Shown piece by piece: positions 5,674-12,884 of a stretch of DNA of 13,150 bases. Source of the DNA: DASUFE01 sp036274675 (GTDB taxonomy: Bacteria; Pseudomonadota; Gammaproteobacteria; HTCC5015); contig DASUFE010000051.1 in the NCBI GenBank assembly GCA_036274675.1, positions 1 through 13,150 on the forward strand, given 5' to 3'. Made by a program: the position numbers and the translations under genes. A model generated the notes under the pieces. That model made no database searches. It was not told where the DNA came from and saw only the letters and a list, made by a program, of their open reading frames with translations. Every line of letters starts with the position of its first letter. The stretch's first letter is position 1.

Positions 5674-6270
5674 TCAGTGTTTGTGCCCGGGAAACATCGT
5701 TTCCTCGATATAACCGCAGATGATCTGACCGATCATGATATGGCACTCCTGGATGCGGGCGGTATCCGTCGATGGCACGCTCAGGCAATGCTCGCAAAGC
5801 TGCTGGATCGCGCCGCCGGAGCCCGCAAGGCCGATATTCACGATCTTCATCTCCCGCGCCCGCTCCAGCGCGCGCAATACGTTTTTCGAGTTGCCCGAAG
5901 TCGAAATGCCGAAGAACACATCGCCGGCCCGGCCGAGCGCCTGCAGCTGCCTCTCGAACACCGCTTCATAGCCGTAATCGTTGCCGATCGCGGTCAGCGC
6001 CGAGGTGTCGGTGGTGAGCGCGATCGCCGGCAGGCCCGGCCGGTCGAACTTGTAACGGCCGACGATCTCGGCCGCGAGATGCTGGGCGTCTCCCGCGCTG
6101 CCGCCGTTGCCGGCGAACAACAGCTTGTTGCCGGCCTTGAGCGCCCGCACGCAGCTTGCGGCCGCCTCCAGGATATTCCGCAGCAGCCGCTCGTCCCGCA
6201 ATATGGCCTGCTTGAGTTCCACAGCAGCCCGTATGTTCTGCTTTATGTAATCCAGGGTTAAATGGCTCAT
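5674..6270 (-). CDS. gmhA: Phosphoheptose isomerase (sedoheptulose 7-phosphate isomerase)
   Basis: GmhA converts sedoheptulose 7-phosphate to D-glycero-D-manno-heptose 7-phosphate, the first committed step of the ADP-heptose pathway, in the cytosol as a tetramer. The 198 residues form one SIS domain with AGNGGSAGDAQHLAAE (phosphate loop, His64 and Glu68), GRYKFDRPGLPAIAL, the second phosphate loop GISTSGNSKNV, and RIQECHIMIGQ near the end. Compared with E. coli GmhA (zinc ligands His61, Glu65, Gln172, His180), the first three are kept as His64, Glu68 and Gln174, but the fourth position is Gln182. The gene lies 22 bp downstream of kdkA and directly upstream of gmhB, so the three probably share a transcript. 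The ATG at 6270 has AAGGA rather far (about 13 bp) upstream. Confidence 0.95.
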   Translation of the reverse strand: MSHLTLDYIKQNIRAAVELKQAILRDERLLRNILEAAASCVRALKAGNKLLFAGNGGSAGDAQHLAAEIVGRYKFDRPGLPAIALTTDTSALTAIGNDYGYEAVFERQLQALGRAGDVFFGISTSGNSKNVLRALERAREMKIVNIGLAGSGGAIQQLCEHCLSVPSTDTARIQECHIMIGQIICGYIEETMFPGHKH

Positions 6271-6292
6271 TGAAATCCGGTTATCCTTCGAG

Positions 6293-7015
6293 TCAAAACT
6301 CTTTCACCGAGTGGTAAGCCTCCAGAAAAATTTCCCAGTCCGCGGCTGAAAAATGAAACCCCTTGTGCTGCAGCGCCAGTTTGCGCAGGGACCGCAGCAG
6401 GCGGCGCAGGTTGCGCTCCGGCCACAGACGCTTATGCCCGGGGAGACAACCCCGGTCGAAATCGAGCAGGTACAGCCGGTCCGCCGCGAATACGATGTTA
6501 TGCGCGTTCAGATCCGCATGACAGACGCCGGCTTCGTGGAAGCGCCGTATCAGCCGGCCCGCGGCCCGCCATTCTTCCGGCGCGAGTGCGCGCGCCTGCA
6601 GTGCCTCCGAGAGCTTCAACGGAGCCGGCAGTTTGGCGGTGATGATATCGGCGCGGTAAAAAAAGCCCTTGCATGTCACGCGCGCCGCCACCGGCCTTGG
6701 TACCGGCAATCCTTCGCTCCAGAGTCGCGCCAACAGATCCCACTCTCTCCAGGCGCGCGTCTTGCGCAAAACACGCCGCGGATACACGTCATGCAGCAGG
6801 CGCGCGATGAGCCCTCCGCGGCGATAGTGTCGCAACGCGTATTCGATACCCCCCTCGCGAAAAAAATACGTCGCGCCGCGTCCCGCGGTCTGCCCGCTCA
6901 GGGCGCCGCGCTCCCGCCAATAAGAGGAGTCGAACCAGCCCGGCGTTATCTTGGTTATCGCGGCGGCGTCGTATAGGATATGATGCCCGTCGATAAAGGT
7001 TTCCATCCGCTGCAT
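6293..7015 (-). CDS. kdkA: 3-deoxy-D-manno-octulosonic acid kinase
   Basis: KdkA phosphorylates the 4-hydroxyl of the single Kdo on lipid A at the cytoplasmic face of the inner membrane. The protein has a lipopolysaccharide-kinase/protein-kinase-like fold: GQTAGRGATYFF (glycine-rich region, residues 41-52), ALRHYRRGGL, GLPVPRPVAAR, the catalytic loop HADLNAHN (Asp168, Asn173) and the metal-binding LLDFDRG (Asp185). From the ATG at 7015 it has 240 residues, about the length of the Haemophilus protein. Upstream starts at 7021 and 7069, or a shorter one at 7006, are possible; the longest would run well into the divergent glycosyltransferase gene. No strong ribosome binding site separates these choices. 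gmhA and gmhB follow closely. Enzymes of this type usually accompany a Kdo transferase that adds only one Kdo. Confidence 0.92.
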   Translation of the reverse strand: MQRMETFIDGHHILYDAAAITKITPGWFDSSYWRERGALSGQTAGRGATYFFREGGIEYALRHYRRGGLIARLLHDVYPRRVLRKTRAWREWDLLARLWSEGLPVPRPVAARVTCKGFFYRADIITAKLPAPLKLSEALQARALAPEEWRAAGRLIRRFHEAGVCHADLNAHNIVFAADRLYLLDFDRGCLPGHKRLWPERNLRRLLRSLRKLALQHKGFHFSAADWEIFLEAYHSVKEF

Positions 7016-7019
7016 TATC

Positions 7020-8099
7020 ATGTCGCCAAGACCGTCAAAGTTGAATAGTCCGCCCGCATCACTGTGCATCTTGCGGCTGTCCGCGATCGGCGATGTAACT
7101 CACATGGTGCCCGTGATTCACAGTTTGCGACAGGCCCGGCCGGAATGCGCCGTCACCTGGATCATCGGCAGGCTCGAAGCCTCACTGGTGAGCGACCTGC
7201 CGGGAGTGGAGTTTATCATCTTTGATAAGGCAAAGGGACCGGCCGCGTTCCTCGAACTGCGCCGGCGGCTGCGCGGGCGGCGTTTCGACGTGCTGCTGGA
7301 CATGCAGGTCGCCATGCGCGCCAACCTGATCAGCCTGCTGGTGGATGCTCCACTCAAACTCGGTTTCGACCGGGCGCGGGCGCACGACCTGCAATGGCTG
7401 TTCACGAACCGGCGCATCCCGGCCCAGATCCGGCCGCACGTGCTCGACGGATTTCTTGCCTTCGTTGAAACCCTGGGTATCGCCGAACGCTGCCTGCGCT
7501 GGAACCTGCCCGTGCCGCAGGAAGCCGCGGCATTCGCCGACAAGGCCCTGCCGCCCGATCGCGGATGGCTCGCTATCAATCCCTGCAGCAGCGCGCGCCT
7601 GCTGAACTGGCGCAACTGGCCGGCGGAGAACTATGCGCGCGTCGCGCAATATGCCGCGACCCGGTATAACCTGGGCATCGTACTGACCGGTGGTCCCGCC
7701 GAACAGGAGAGGATGACTGCGCAGGCGATCCGCGCAGCGGCTCCGCGGATCGATTTCGTCGACCTGGTGGGCAAAACTTCCTTGAAACAGTTGCTCGCCG
7801 TCCTCGGCCGGTCGACCGCGCTGATCTCGCCCGATACCGGACCCGCGCATATCGCCACCGCGGCGGATACGCCGGTCATCGGGCTGTACGCCACCTCCAA
7901 CCCCTTGAGAACCGGCCCTTACCTCAGCCAGCACTACGTCATCAACAAATATCCAGAAGCCCTGCGCAAGTACAGCGGCAAGAGCGTGGAAGAAGTTCGC
8001 TGGGGACAGCGGGTGCGGCACCCGGAAGCAATGAGCCTCATAACCGTGGATGAAGTGATAGCCATGCTCGACCGCGTGATGGCCGATCTTAAAAACTAA
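7020..8099 (+). CDS. Glycosyltransferase family 9 (heptosyltransferase-like)
   Basis: This 359-residue GT-B enzyme belongs to the ADP-heptose:LPS heptosyltransferase family. The N-terminal motif LCILRLSAIGDVTHMVPV contains Asp25, equivalent to the proposed catalytic Asp13 of WaaC. The C-terminal domain has WLAINPCSSARLLNWRNWP (residues 183-201), IVLTGGPAEQE and the nucleotide-sugar motif SPDTGPAH (270-277, Asp272). It could be heptosyltransferase I (WaaC), which the window otherwise lacks, but its sequence also fits a family 9 branch of unproven acceptor, so no symbol is given. It is the only plus-strand gene in the right-hand LPS region. Its ATG at 7020 is 4 bp from the divergent kdkA start and has no visible ribosome binding site; homologues usually begin near LCILRL, so a later non-ATG start is possible. 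A strong inverted repeat follows its stop. Confidence 0.9.
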   Translation: MSPRPSKLNSPPASLCILRLSAIGDVTHMVPVIHSLRQARPECAVTWIIGRLEASLVSDLPGVEFIIFDKAKGPAAFLELRRRLRGRRFDVLLDMQVAMRANLISLLVDAPLKLGFDRARAHDLQWLFTNRRIPAQIRPHVLDGFLAFVETLGIAERCLRWNLPVPQEAAAFADKALPPDRGWLAINPCSSARLLNWRNWPAENYARVAQYAATRYNLGIVLTGGPAEQERMTAQAIRAAAPRIDFVDLVGKTSLKQLLAVLGRSTALISPDTGPAHIATAADTPVIGLYATSNPLRTGPYLSQHYVINKYPEALRKYSGKSVEEVRWGQRVRHPEAMSLITVDEVIAMLDRVMADLKN

Positions 8100-8105
8100 G
8101 AAAGA

Positions 8106-8250
8106 TCTCTCACGGAGGCACGGAGAACGCTGAGCAAATAACTAAATTGTGTTCGGGATGGAAACAGATTCTGGAAAATTAAAGAAAACTTTGGATTTAA
8201 TTTAAATTATTAATTTTATTGCTGCGCGCTCTCCGTGCCTCCGTGAGAGA
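8106..8250. repeat. Inverted-repeat element with octamer-built arms, copy 3 (best preserved); possible two-way terminator
   Basis: The 32-bp arms at 8106-8137 and 8219-8250 match at 29 of 32 positions when one is inverted. Each starts TCTCT followed by CACGGAGG, CACGGAGA and a CGC-containing third unit ending GCAA. The 81-bp core is strikingly AT-rich, ending in a run of A and T near 8190-8218, unlike the surrounding genes. The element fills the gap between two convergent genes (stops at 8097-8099 and 8271-8273), 7 and 21 bp from their ends. Transcripts from either side could form the long hairpin. No target-site duplication is visible. Confidence 0.8.
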
Positions 8251-8270
8251 CATTCTTTTGTAAGTCAAAC

Positions 8271-9404
8271 TTACAACCCGGCTTCCCGGTATACCGCCAA
8301 AACCCTTTCAAAACTCGCGGCATCGGAATTGTTCGCAACCGCCTGCAGACCGAAGTCACGCCATTGCTGCCGCAGTTTTTCATCCTCGATCATGTGCCGC
8401 AGACGCGCGGCGAGTTCCGGGGCGTCGAGTTGCACGGGCAACGAATCGCGGGCCGCCGGCGGCAGCAGTTCCGTCGCCCCCACCTGGCGGCTGGCGATCA
8501 CCGGCAGGCCGCAGGCCATCGCTTCCTGCACGCTCAGGCCGAATTCCTCGAAGCGCGCAGGATGGATATACAGGTCCAGCGCATGGTAATAGCGCTCCAC
8601 TTGCGGAGTCGGCGGCAGGAAGCGTATCTGGCCGTCCAGGCCGCGCGCCGCGGCAAGCCGGCGGTACTCTTCAAGCCTGGACTCCCTGCCTGCAATCAGC
8701 AGCAGCGTCTGCCGGCGGAGCGCAGCCGGGAGTTCCGCGAACCCATCGATCGCGATATCAACTCCGCGCTTGCGAAAATCCCCCGAGGTGATCAGGCCAG
8801 CCACCAGGGTCGAGGCGCCGACGCCGAGCTCGCGCCTCACGGCCTCACGATGGCGGAAGCCGTCCCCGGTATTGAAGCGCGTCAGATCCGAACCCGGATA
8901 AACGACACGGATCCTGTTTTCCGGTATTCCGTAACGCGCGGTCAGTTCGCGCTGCATCAGGCGGGAGTTGGCAATGCAGAGTGTGAACTCGGCCTGCCGC
9001 AACATCCGCTCCTGCAGCAGCAGGACAGGATCCCCCGGCGGCGGCTCTTGGCCGTGCATCTTTTCGTAGGCCAGGCGTATGCAATTGTGCAGATGAAATA
9101 CGTGCTGGCGCATGCCGTGACCGTGGCCGACCACGAAATCGAAATTCCGCGACAAACGCCCGGCGCGATCCATAAACCAGCGCAGGCGCCATAACTTGGG
9201 TAGCGGCAGTTTACGGACACGGATACTGTCAGCCCCGGTGCGGGCGACACGCTCCCGGTCGAAAGTCTCTCCGATCAGGCTAACCCGATGTCCGAGCTCC
9301 GAGAGACGCCGCGCATGATCGAGCACTACACCCGGCACGCCGGACAGGCCTGATACAGTCCGGTATACGATAGCGATACGTTTACCGCTATACGGCGCGT
9401 TCAT
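8271..9404 (-). CDS. Glycosyltransferase family 4 (WaaG-like)
   Basis: This 377-residue GT-B retaining glycosyltransferase probably adds a sugar to the LPS core at the cytoplasmic face. The N-terminal domain has RIAIVYRTVSGLSGVPGVVLDH with a glycine-rich acceptor-side loop; the C-terminal domain has the linker VVYPGSDLTRFN, SGDFRKRGVD (Arg211-Lys212, expected to contact the donor diphosphate), LLLIAGRES, and the EX7E motif in FEEFGLSVQEAMACGLPVIAS (Glu286 and Glu294). The ATG at 9404 overlaps the TGA of the preceding membrane-protein gene as ATGA, so translation is likely coupled. The frame is open further upstream to 9731, but that part is antiparallel-frame noise from the membrane-protein gene and gives an Arg/Gly-rich non-protein-like sequence. 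Donor and linkage cannot be told; the UDP-glucose transferase WaaG is the nearest named relative I recognise. Confidence 0.9.
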   Translation of the reverse strand: MNAPYSGKRIAIVYRTVSGLSGVPGVVLDHARRLSELGHRVSLIGETFDRERVARTGADSIRVRKLPLPKLWRLRWFMDRAGRLSRNFDFVVGHGHGMRQHVFHLHNCIRLAYEKMHGQEPPPGDPVLLLQERMLRQAEFTLCIANSRLMQRELTARYGIPENRIRVVYPGSDLTRFNTGDGFRHREAVRRELGVGASTLVAGLITSGDFRKRGVDIAIDGFAELPAALRRQTLLLIAGRESRLEEYRRLAAARGLDGQIRFLPPTPQVERYYHALDLYIHPARFEEFGLSVQEAMACGLPVIASRQVGATELLPPAARDSLPVQLDAPELAARLRHMIEDEKLRQQWRDFGLQAVANNSDAASFERVLAVYREAGL

Positions 9405-10822
9405 GGGCGCGCCTGTCTTTGCGGTATGCAGGCCGTAACCCGCGCTTCCGCCGCCCGCGGAGTTTGCGCCGCCTTGCGTTCCTTGCCGTTCAGCCAGATG
9501 CAATACAGCAACAGCGCCAGGATCCATCCCAAAAAGCGGATGACGGCGCGCTGATCGATAACAGTGATGGTCATCCCTCCGATCGCGATCATGGTGACCA
9601 GGGAAAGGCCGACTTGCGCGATGGCCAATCGGGAAGGATCGCCGCGCACCAGCCAGCGTAAAAACCGCCAGACGGCGCCGGCCAGGCATAACAGGAAAAA
9701 CACGATGCCCGCCAAGCCGCGGGTCATCCATTGATAAAGGTATTCATTGTGGGGTTCGGAGGCATAATCGAGCATTTTACCGGGCAATGCTCCGGATTCG
9801 ACGGCAGCCTGCACACGGTCGCGATATCCTGAAAAGCCGGTTCCTTTTAACGGCGCCTCGCGGATCTCAAGCCATGCCTGTTCCCACATCAGAATGCGGG
9901 TTCCCATGGAGTTGAGCCACTGGTCCTGCGATAACTGCTCAATATCGCGCTCCACTCTGTGAACGCGCCTTTGCACCGACCCTGTATGCCACAAACCTAT
10001 CAGCAGCAGACCGATCAACCCGAGCATCCCGAAAATCATGCCGTGCCGCAATCTGTAGCTGCGTATCAACATAATCAGGGTAACGGTTAAAAGGACAGGC
10101 AACGCCAGCCAGCCGCCACGGGCGCCGGCGAGGATGGAGGCGGCGCCTCCCAGAACCACGCCCAGGACGGCCAGGATACGCCAGCCATAACCCCGGCTTA
10201 GCGGCAGCAAGGCCAGGGAAGCGAACCCCAGAAACAGGCTTATATTGCCGAAGTGCACCGCATGGACGACACCCTGGACGCGTCCGGAAAATGACTCTGC
10301 ATACCAGCATGCATAGATTCCGAAAAAGACGGCGTTCGCGGCGATAACCGCCAGCACGGCAAGCAGGCCCGGGCGCAGCCACCATAATAAAAGCAAGAGC
10401 ATGGGCGTTCCCAGAAACAGCAACTGCCGGGTAACCCGGCTCAGCGCGAAATCGCTGCCGTCAACGAGCAGATAGCTCATTACCGGCAACATAAGATACA
10501 GCAGCAATAAGGCGAGACAGCATAAAACAGGCCGCCCATATTCCCGCAATTCCGGCCACCATCTGTCATAGGTCAGCACGGCGACAACAATGCCCGCCAA
10601 TGCACTGATCCCCCAGACTGTGCCGCCCACTTTCTCGAAAATCAGGAAATACACCGGTCCCGGAACCAACAAGAGCATGGCCAGCACAGCGCCGGCCTTG
10701 CCGAGAATGGTGCGAAATGACAATGCTATCAACGAGTTATCCTGTCGGTACAGCTTTGAAATACAACCCGGCACTGCCCGTGCCCGTTTGAATGTACAGC
10801 GCAAAGCGTACACGCCGTCCAT
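9401..10822 (-). CDS. O-antigen ligase / polymerase-like membrane protein (WaaL/Wzy_C family)
   Basis: This 473-residue integral membrane protein has about 10-12 hydrophobic segments (for example 43-62, 71-85, 98-120, 135-165, 192-208, 215-232, 238-253, 262-278, 368-386, 400-420, 428-444) and a large loop around 282-365, probably periplasmic. Family marks are GARGGW (233-238), SMGTRILMWEQAW followed by PLKGTGF, and SEPHNEYLYQW with His358, the type of residues needed for ligase activity in WaaL. It would join undecaprenyl-linked glycan to the lipid A core, or polymerise it; sequence alone does not decide. The ATG at 10822 has little ribosome binding sequence. A TTG at 10732 has AGGA 7 bp upstream and would remove 30 Arg-rich residues, so it may be the true start. 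Its stop overlaps the next gene as ATGA. Confidence 0.88.
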   Translation of the reverse strand: MDGVYALRCTFKRARAVPGCISKLYRQDNSLIALSFRTILGKAGAVLAMLLLVPGPVYFLIFEKVGGTVWGISALAGIVVAVLTYDRWWPELREYGRPVLCCLALLLLYLMLPVMSYLLVDGSDFALSRVTRQLLFLGTPMLLLLLWWLRPGLLAVLAVIAANAVFFGIYACWYAESFSGRVQGVVHAVHFGNISLFLGFASLALLPLSRGYGWRILAVLGVVLGGAASILAGARGGWLALPVLLTVTLIMLIRSYRLRHGMIFGMLGLIGLLLIGLWHTGSVQRRVHRVERDIEQLSQDQWLNSMGTRILMWEQAWLEIREAPLKGTGFSGYRDRVQAAVESGALPGKMLDYASEPHNEYLYQWMTRGLAGIVFFLLCLAGAVWRFLRWLVRGDPSRLAIAQVGLSLVTMIAIGGMTITVIDQRAVIRFLGWILALLLYCIWLNGKERKAAQTPRAAEARVTACIPQRQARP

Positions 10823-10876
10823 TCCATAATCAAACCCGGCAAAAATGCAGCACGTTGCGGCTTCGCCCCCGAATCC

Positions 10877-11890
10877 TCAGCCGGCTAATGTGGCGTTGAC
10901 TGCGGACAGCACGTCGCCCACGGTTATTTCCCGCAGGCAGCGATAATGCCCATAGGGACACTTTCTCAGAAAACACGGACTGCATTCGACAGCTCGGTAG
11001 AAAATGACGGCGCGCTCGTCAAGCGGGGGAGTGAAAGCAGGAGAGCTTGAGCCGTACAGGGCAAGCAACGGCCGCTGCAACGCAGCCGCGATATGCATCA
11101 GGCCGGAATCATTGCTGACCGCAACCGACACCGCTGAAATCAGATCCACCGCATCCTCGAGCCGGGTCTGCCCGCAGAGGTTGCGTCCCCACCCGCCGGA
11201 GAGACGCACGATTGACTCGGCGACCGGGTAATCCTTTTGCGAGCCGAAAATCCAGGCCTCGACGCGGCGTTGCGCCAGGCTGCGCAGCAATTCGGCGAAA
11301 TATTCCGGAGGCCACTGTTTGGCGGGCCCGTATTCGGCGCCGGGCATAATTCCTACGACAGGCCGTTCCAGGTTCAGACCGAGACGCTGCATCATCCGCC
11401 GCCGGTTTTCTTCATCGACCCGGAGCGAGGGTTGGGACAGCGGCCGCTCACTCCAGGCTTCCCCCCGCGGCAGGCCGAGCGCGACGAAGCGCTTGACGGT
11501 CTGGTCGAGCTGCGGGGGCATCGGCCGCATATCATTCAGGAGTCCGAAGCGCCATTCGCCGCGGTAGCCGGTACGCTGCGGAATACGGGCCCAGTAGGGT
11601 ATCAGCGCGGATTTTAAAGAACGCGTCAACACGATCGCGCGCTCGTAACGCCGGGCGCGCAACTCGCGTCCGAGCCGATAGCGCTCCCGCAGCCTGAGCT
11701 CGCCGTGCGCGGCTTCCAGCCCGAAGCCCTGCCGGATCTGGGGCATACGCGCCAACAGCGGCAAGGACCACCGCGGCGCGACTACGTCGATCGCCGCTTG
11801 CGGGTAACGCTGGCGCAGATCCATGAACAGGCTCTGCGCCATCACCATGTCCCCGACCCAGGAGGGGCCTATCACCAATATCTGCTGCAA
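10877..11890 (-). CDS. waaF: ADP-heptose:LPS heptosyltransferase II
   Basis: WaaF adds the second L-glycero-D-manno-heptose to the LPS inner core in the cytosol. The 337 residues (E. coli protein about 348) begin ILVIGPSWVGDMVMAQSLF with catalytic-type Asp14 in GPSWVGD, the usual WaaF variant of this motif. They continue with VLTRSLKSALIPYWARIPQRTGYRGE, PGAEYGPAKQWPPEYFAEL, and the donor-site block SNDSGLMHIAAAL followed by ALYGSSSPAFTPPL. A cysteine-rich end (CSPCFLRKCPYGHYRCL) is typical of many WaaF proteins. The start is a TTG at 11890 with AGGGGA directly upstream; no ATG lies nearby in frame before the conserved motif. It follows hldD by 46 bp and precedes the membrane protein by 54 bp, in one apparent operon. 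Confidence 0.95.
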   Translation of the reverse strand: MQQILVIGPSWVGDMVMAQSLFMDLRQRYPQAAIDVVAPRWSLPLLARMPQIRQGFGLEAAHGELRLRERYRLGRELRARRYERAIVLTRSLKSALIPYWARIPQRTGYRGEWRFGLLNDMRPMPPQLDQTVKRFVALGLPRGEAWSERPLSQPSLRVDEENRRRMMQRLGLNLERPVVGIMPGAEYGPAKQWPPEYFAELLRSLAQRRVEAWIFGSQKDYPVAESIVRLSGGWGRNLCGQTRLEDAVDLISAVSVAVSNDSGLMHIAAALQRPLLALYGSSSPAFTPPLDERAVIFYRAVECSPCFLRKCPYGHYRCLREITVGDVLSAVNATLAG

Positions 11891-11895
11891 GCGCG

Positions 11896-11901
11896 TCCCC
11901 T
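11896..11901 (-). promoter_or_regulatory. Ribosome binding site that fixes the TTG start of waaF
   Basis: On the minus strand AGGGGA is followed by CGCGC and then TTG at 11890-11888. The 5-base spacing and strong Shine-Dalgarno match explain how a non-ATG codon can serve as start, immediately before the conserved QQILVIGPSWVGD. Confidence 0.65.
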
Positions 11902-11936
11902 GCGGAAAATATCCAGGACACTTCTTTCCAACGATC

Positions 11937-12884
11937 TCATTGATTGTTGAGCCAACTCAAATAGAGAGCCACCCCTTCTTCGACGGTCTTGAACGGCTCT
12001 GCATAGCCCGCTGCGCGCAGCCGCGACATATCGGCTTCGGTGAAACTCTGGTAGCGCCCCTGCAGATTTTCGGGGAAAGGGATGTATTCGATGTCGCCGC
12101 GCCCGTAATGGCGCTGCACCGCGCGGGCCACGTCATTGAAGGTCTGGCTGCGTCCGGTACCGACGTTGAAGATGCCCGATACCGCGGGATTCTTCCATAA
12201 CCACAGGTTCACTCGCACCGCATCGTCGACATATATAAAGTCGCGTCGCTGCTCACCGTCGCCGTAGCCGTCGCTGCCCTTGAACAGGCGCATGCGGCCG
12301 GTTTCCTGGAGCTGCCGGTTGAAATGAAAGGCCACGCTCGCCATACCGCCCTTGTGCTGCTCGCGCGGGCCGTAAACATTGAAATAACGCACGCCGGCGA
12401 CCTGGCTGCGCAGGCGCGGCAGGCGCGCGCGCACATACTGGTCGAACAGGAATTTGGAATAACCGTAAAGGTTGAGCGGCTTCTCGTGCCGCCGCTCCTC
12501 GCTGAACACCTTGCCGCCGCCATAGACGGACGCCGAGGAAGCATAAATAAAAGGTATGCCGCGTTCGCTGCAATGCGCCAGCAGATTCTTGGAATACTCA
12601 TAGTTCACTTCCATCATGAAACGCCCGTTCCACTCGGTGGTGGTGGAACAGGCCCCCTGGTGAAAGATGACTTCCGGCTTCTGCAGGTTTTCCGGTCCGT
12701 AACTCAGGATGTCCGGGAAAGCAGTGTAATCCGCGTAATCGGCGATATCGCAGTCCGCGAGATTCGCGAACTTGGTGCCGTCGGTCAGATCGTCCACGAC
12801 GAGAATATCGGCACGGCCGAGCCCGTTCAGCGCCTTCACCAGATTACTGCCGATAAAGCCGGCCCCGCCGGTGACCACGATCAT
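11937..12884 (-). CDS. hldD: ADP-L-glycero-D-manno-heptose 6-epimerase
   Basis: HldD inverts C6 of ADP-D-glycero-D-manno-heptose, the last step in making the heptose donor for WaaC and WaaF. This 315-residue short-chain dehydrogenase/reductase shows the nucleotide-binding GGAGFIGSN (residues 6-14), VVDDLTDGTKFANL, the substrate-side ACSTTTEWNG, YASSASVYGG (117-119 region Ser), the catalytic Tyr140-x3-Lys144 in LYGYSKFLFDQYVR, and Lys178 in EQHKGGMASVAFH, the second catalytic lysine proposed for E. coli. FKGSDGYGDGEQRRDFIYVDD follows the family closely. The ATG at 12884 overlaps the stop of hldE as ATGA and has AAGGA about 9 bp upstream inside hldE. Length and all key residues are normal. Confidence 0.97.
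   Translation of the reverse strand: MIVVTGGAGFIGSNLVKALNGLGRADILVVDDLTDGTKFANLADCDIADYADYTAFPDILSYGPENLQKPEVIFHQGACSTTTEWNGRFMMEVNYEYSKNLLAHCSERGIPFIYASSASVYGGGKVFSEERRHEKPLNLYGYSKFLFDQYVRARLPRLRSQVAGVRYFNVYGPREQHKGGMASVAFHFNRQLQETGRMRLFKGSDGYGDGEQRRDFIYVDDAVRVNLWLWKNPAVSGIFNVGTGRSQTFNDVARAVQRHYGRGDIEYIPFPENLQGRYQSFTEADMSRLRAAGYAEPFKTVEEGVALYLSWLNNQ

Noticed and set aside
5377..6261. 294-codon plus-strand open frame spanning gmhB and gmhA
   Set aside because: It lies antisense to two well-supported LPS genes, crosses their junction, and its translation has no recognisable domain and an odd composition; GC-rich codon use on the other strand explains the lack of stops.
8106..8250. Transposon end with target-site duplication
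   Set aside because: No matching direct repeat flanks the element; the flanks extend the inverted similarity (AAGAA/TTCTT) instead, and no transposase is present.
9405..9731. N-terminal extension of the family 4 glycosyltransferase back to 9731
   Set aside because: The extra 109 residues are His/Arg/Gly-rich and overlap the membrane-protein gene in another frame; the family motif begins right after the ATG at 9404, which also makes an ATGA coupling.
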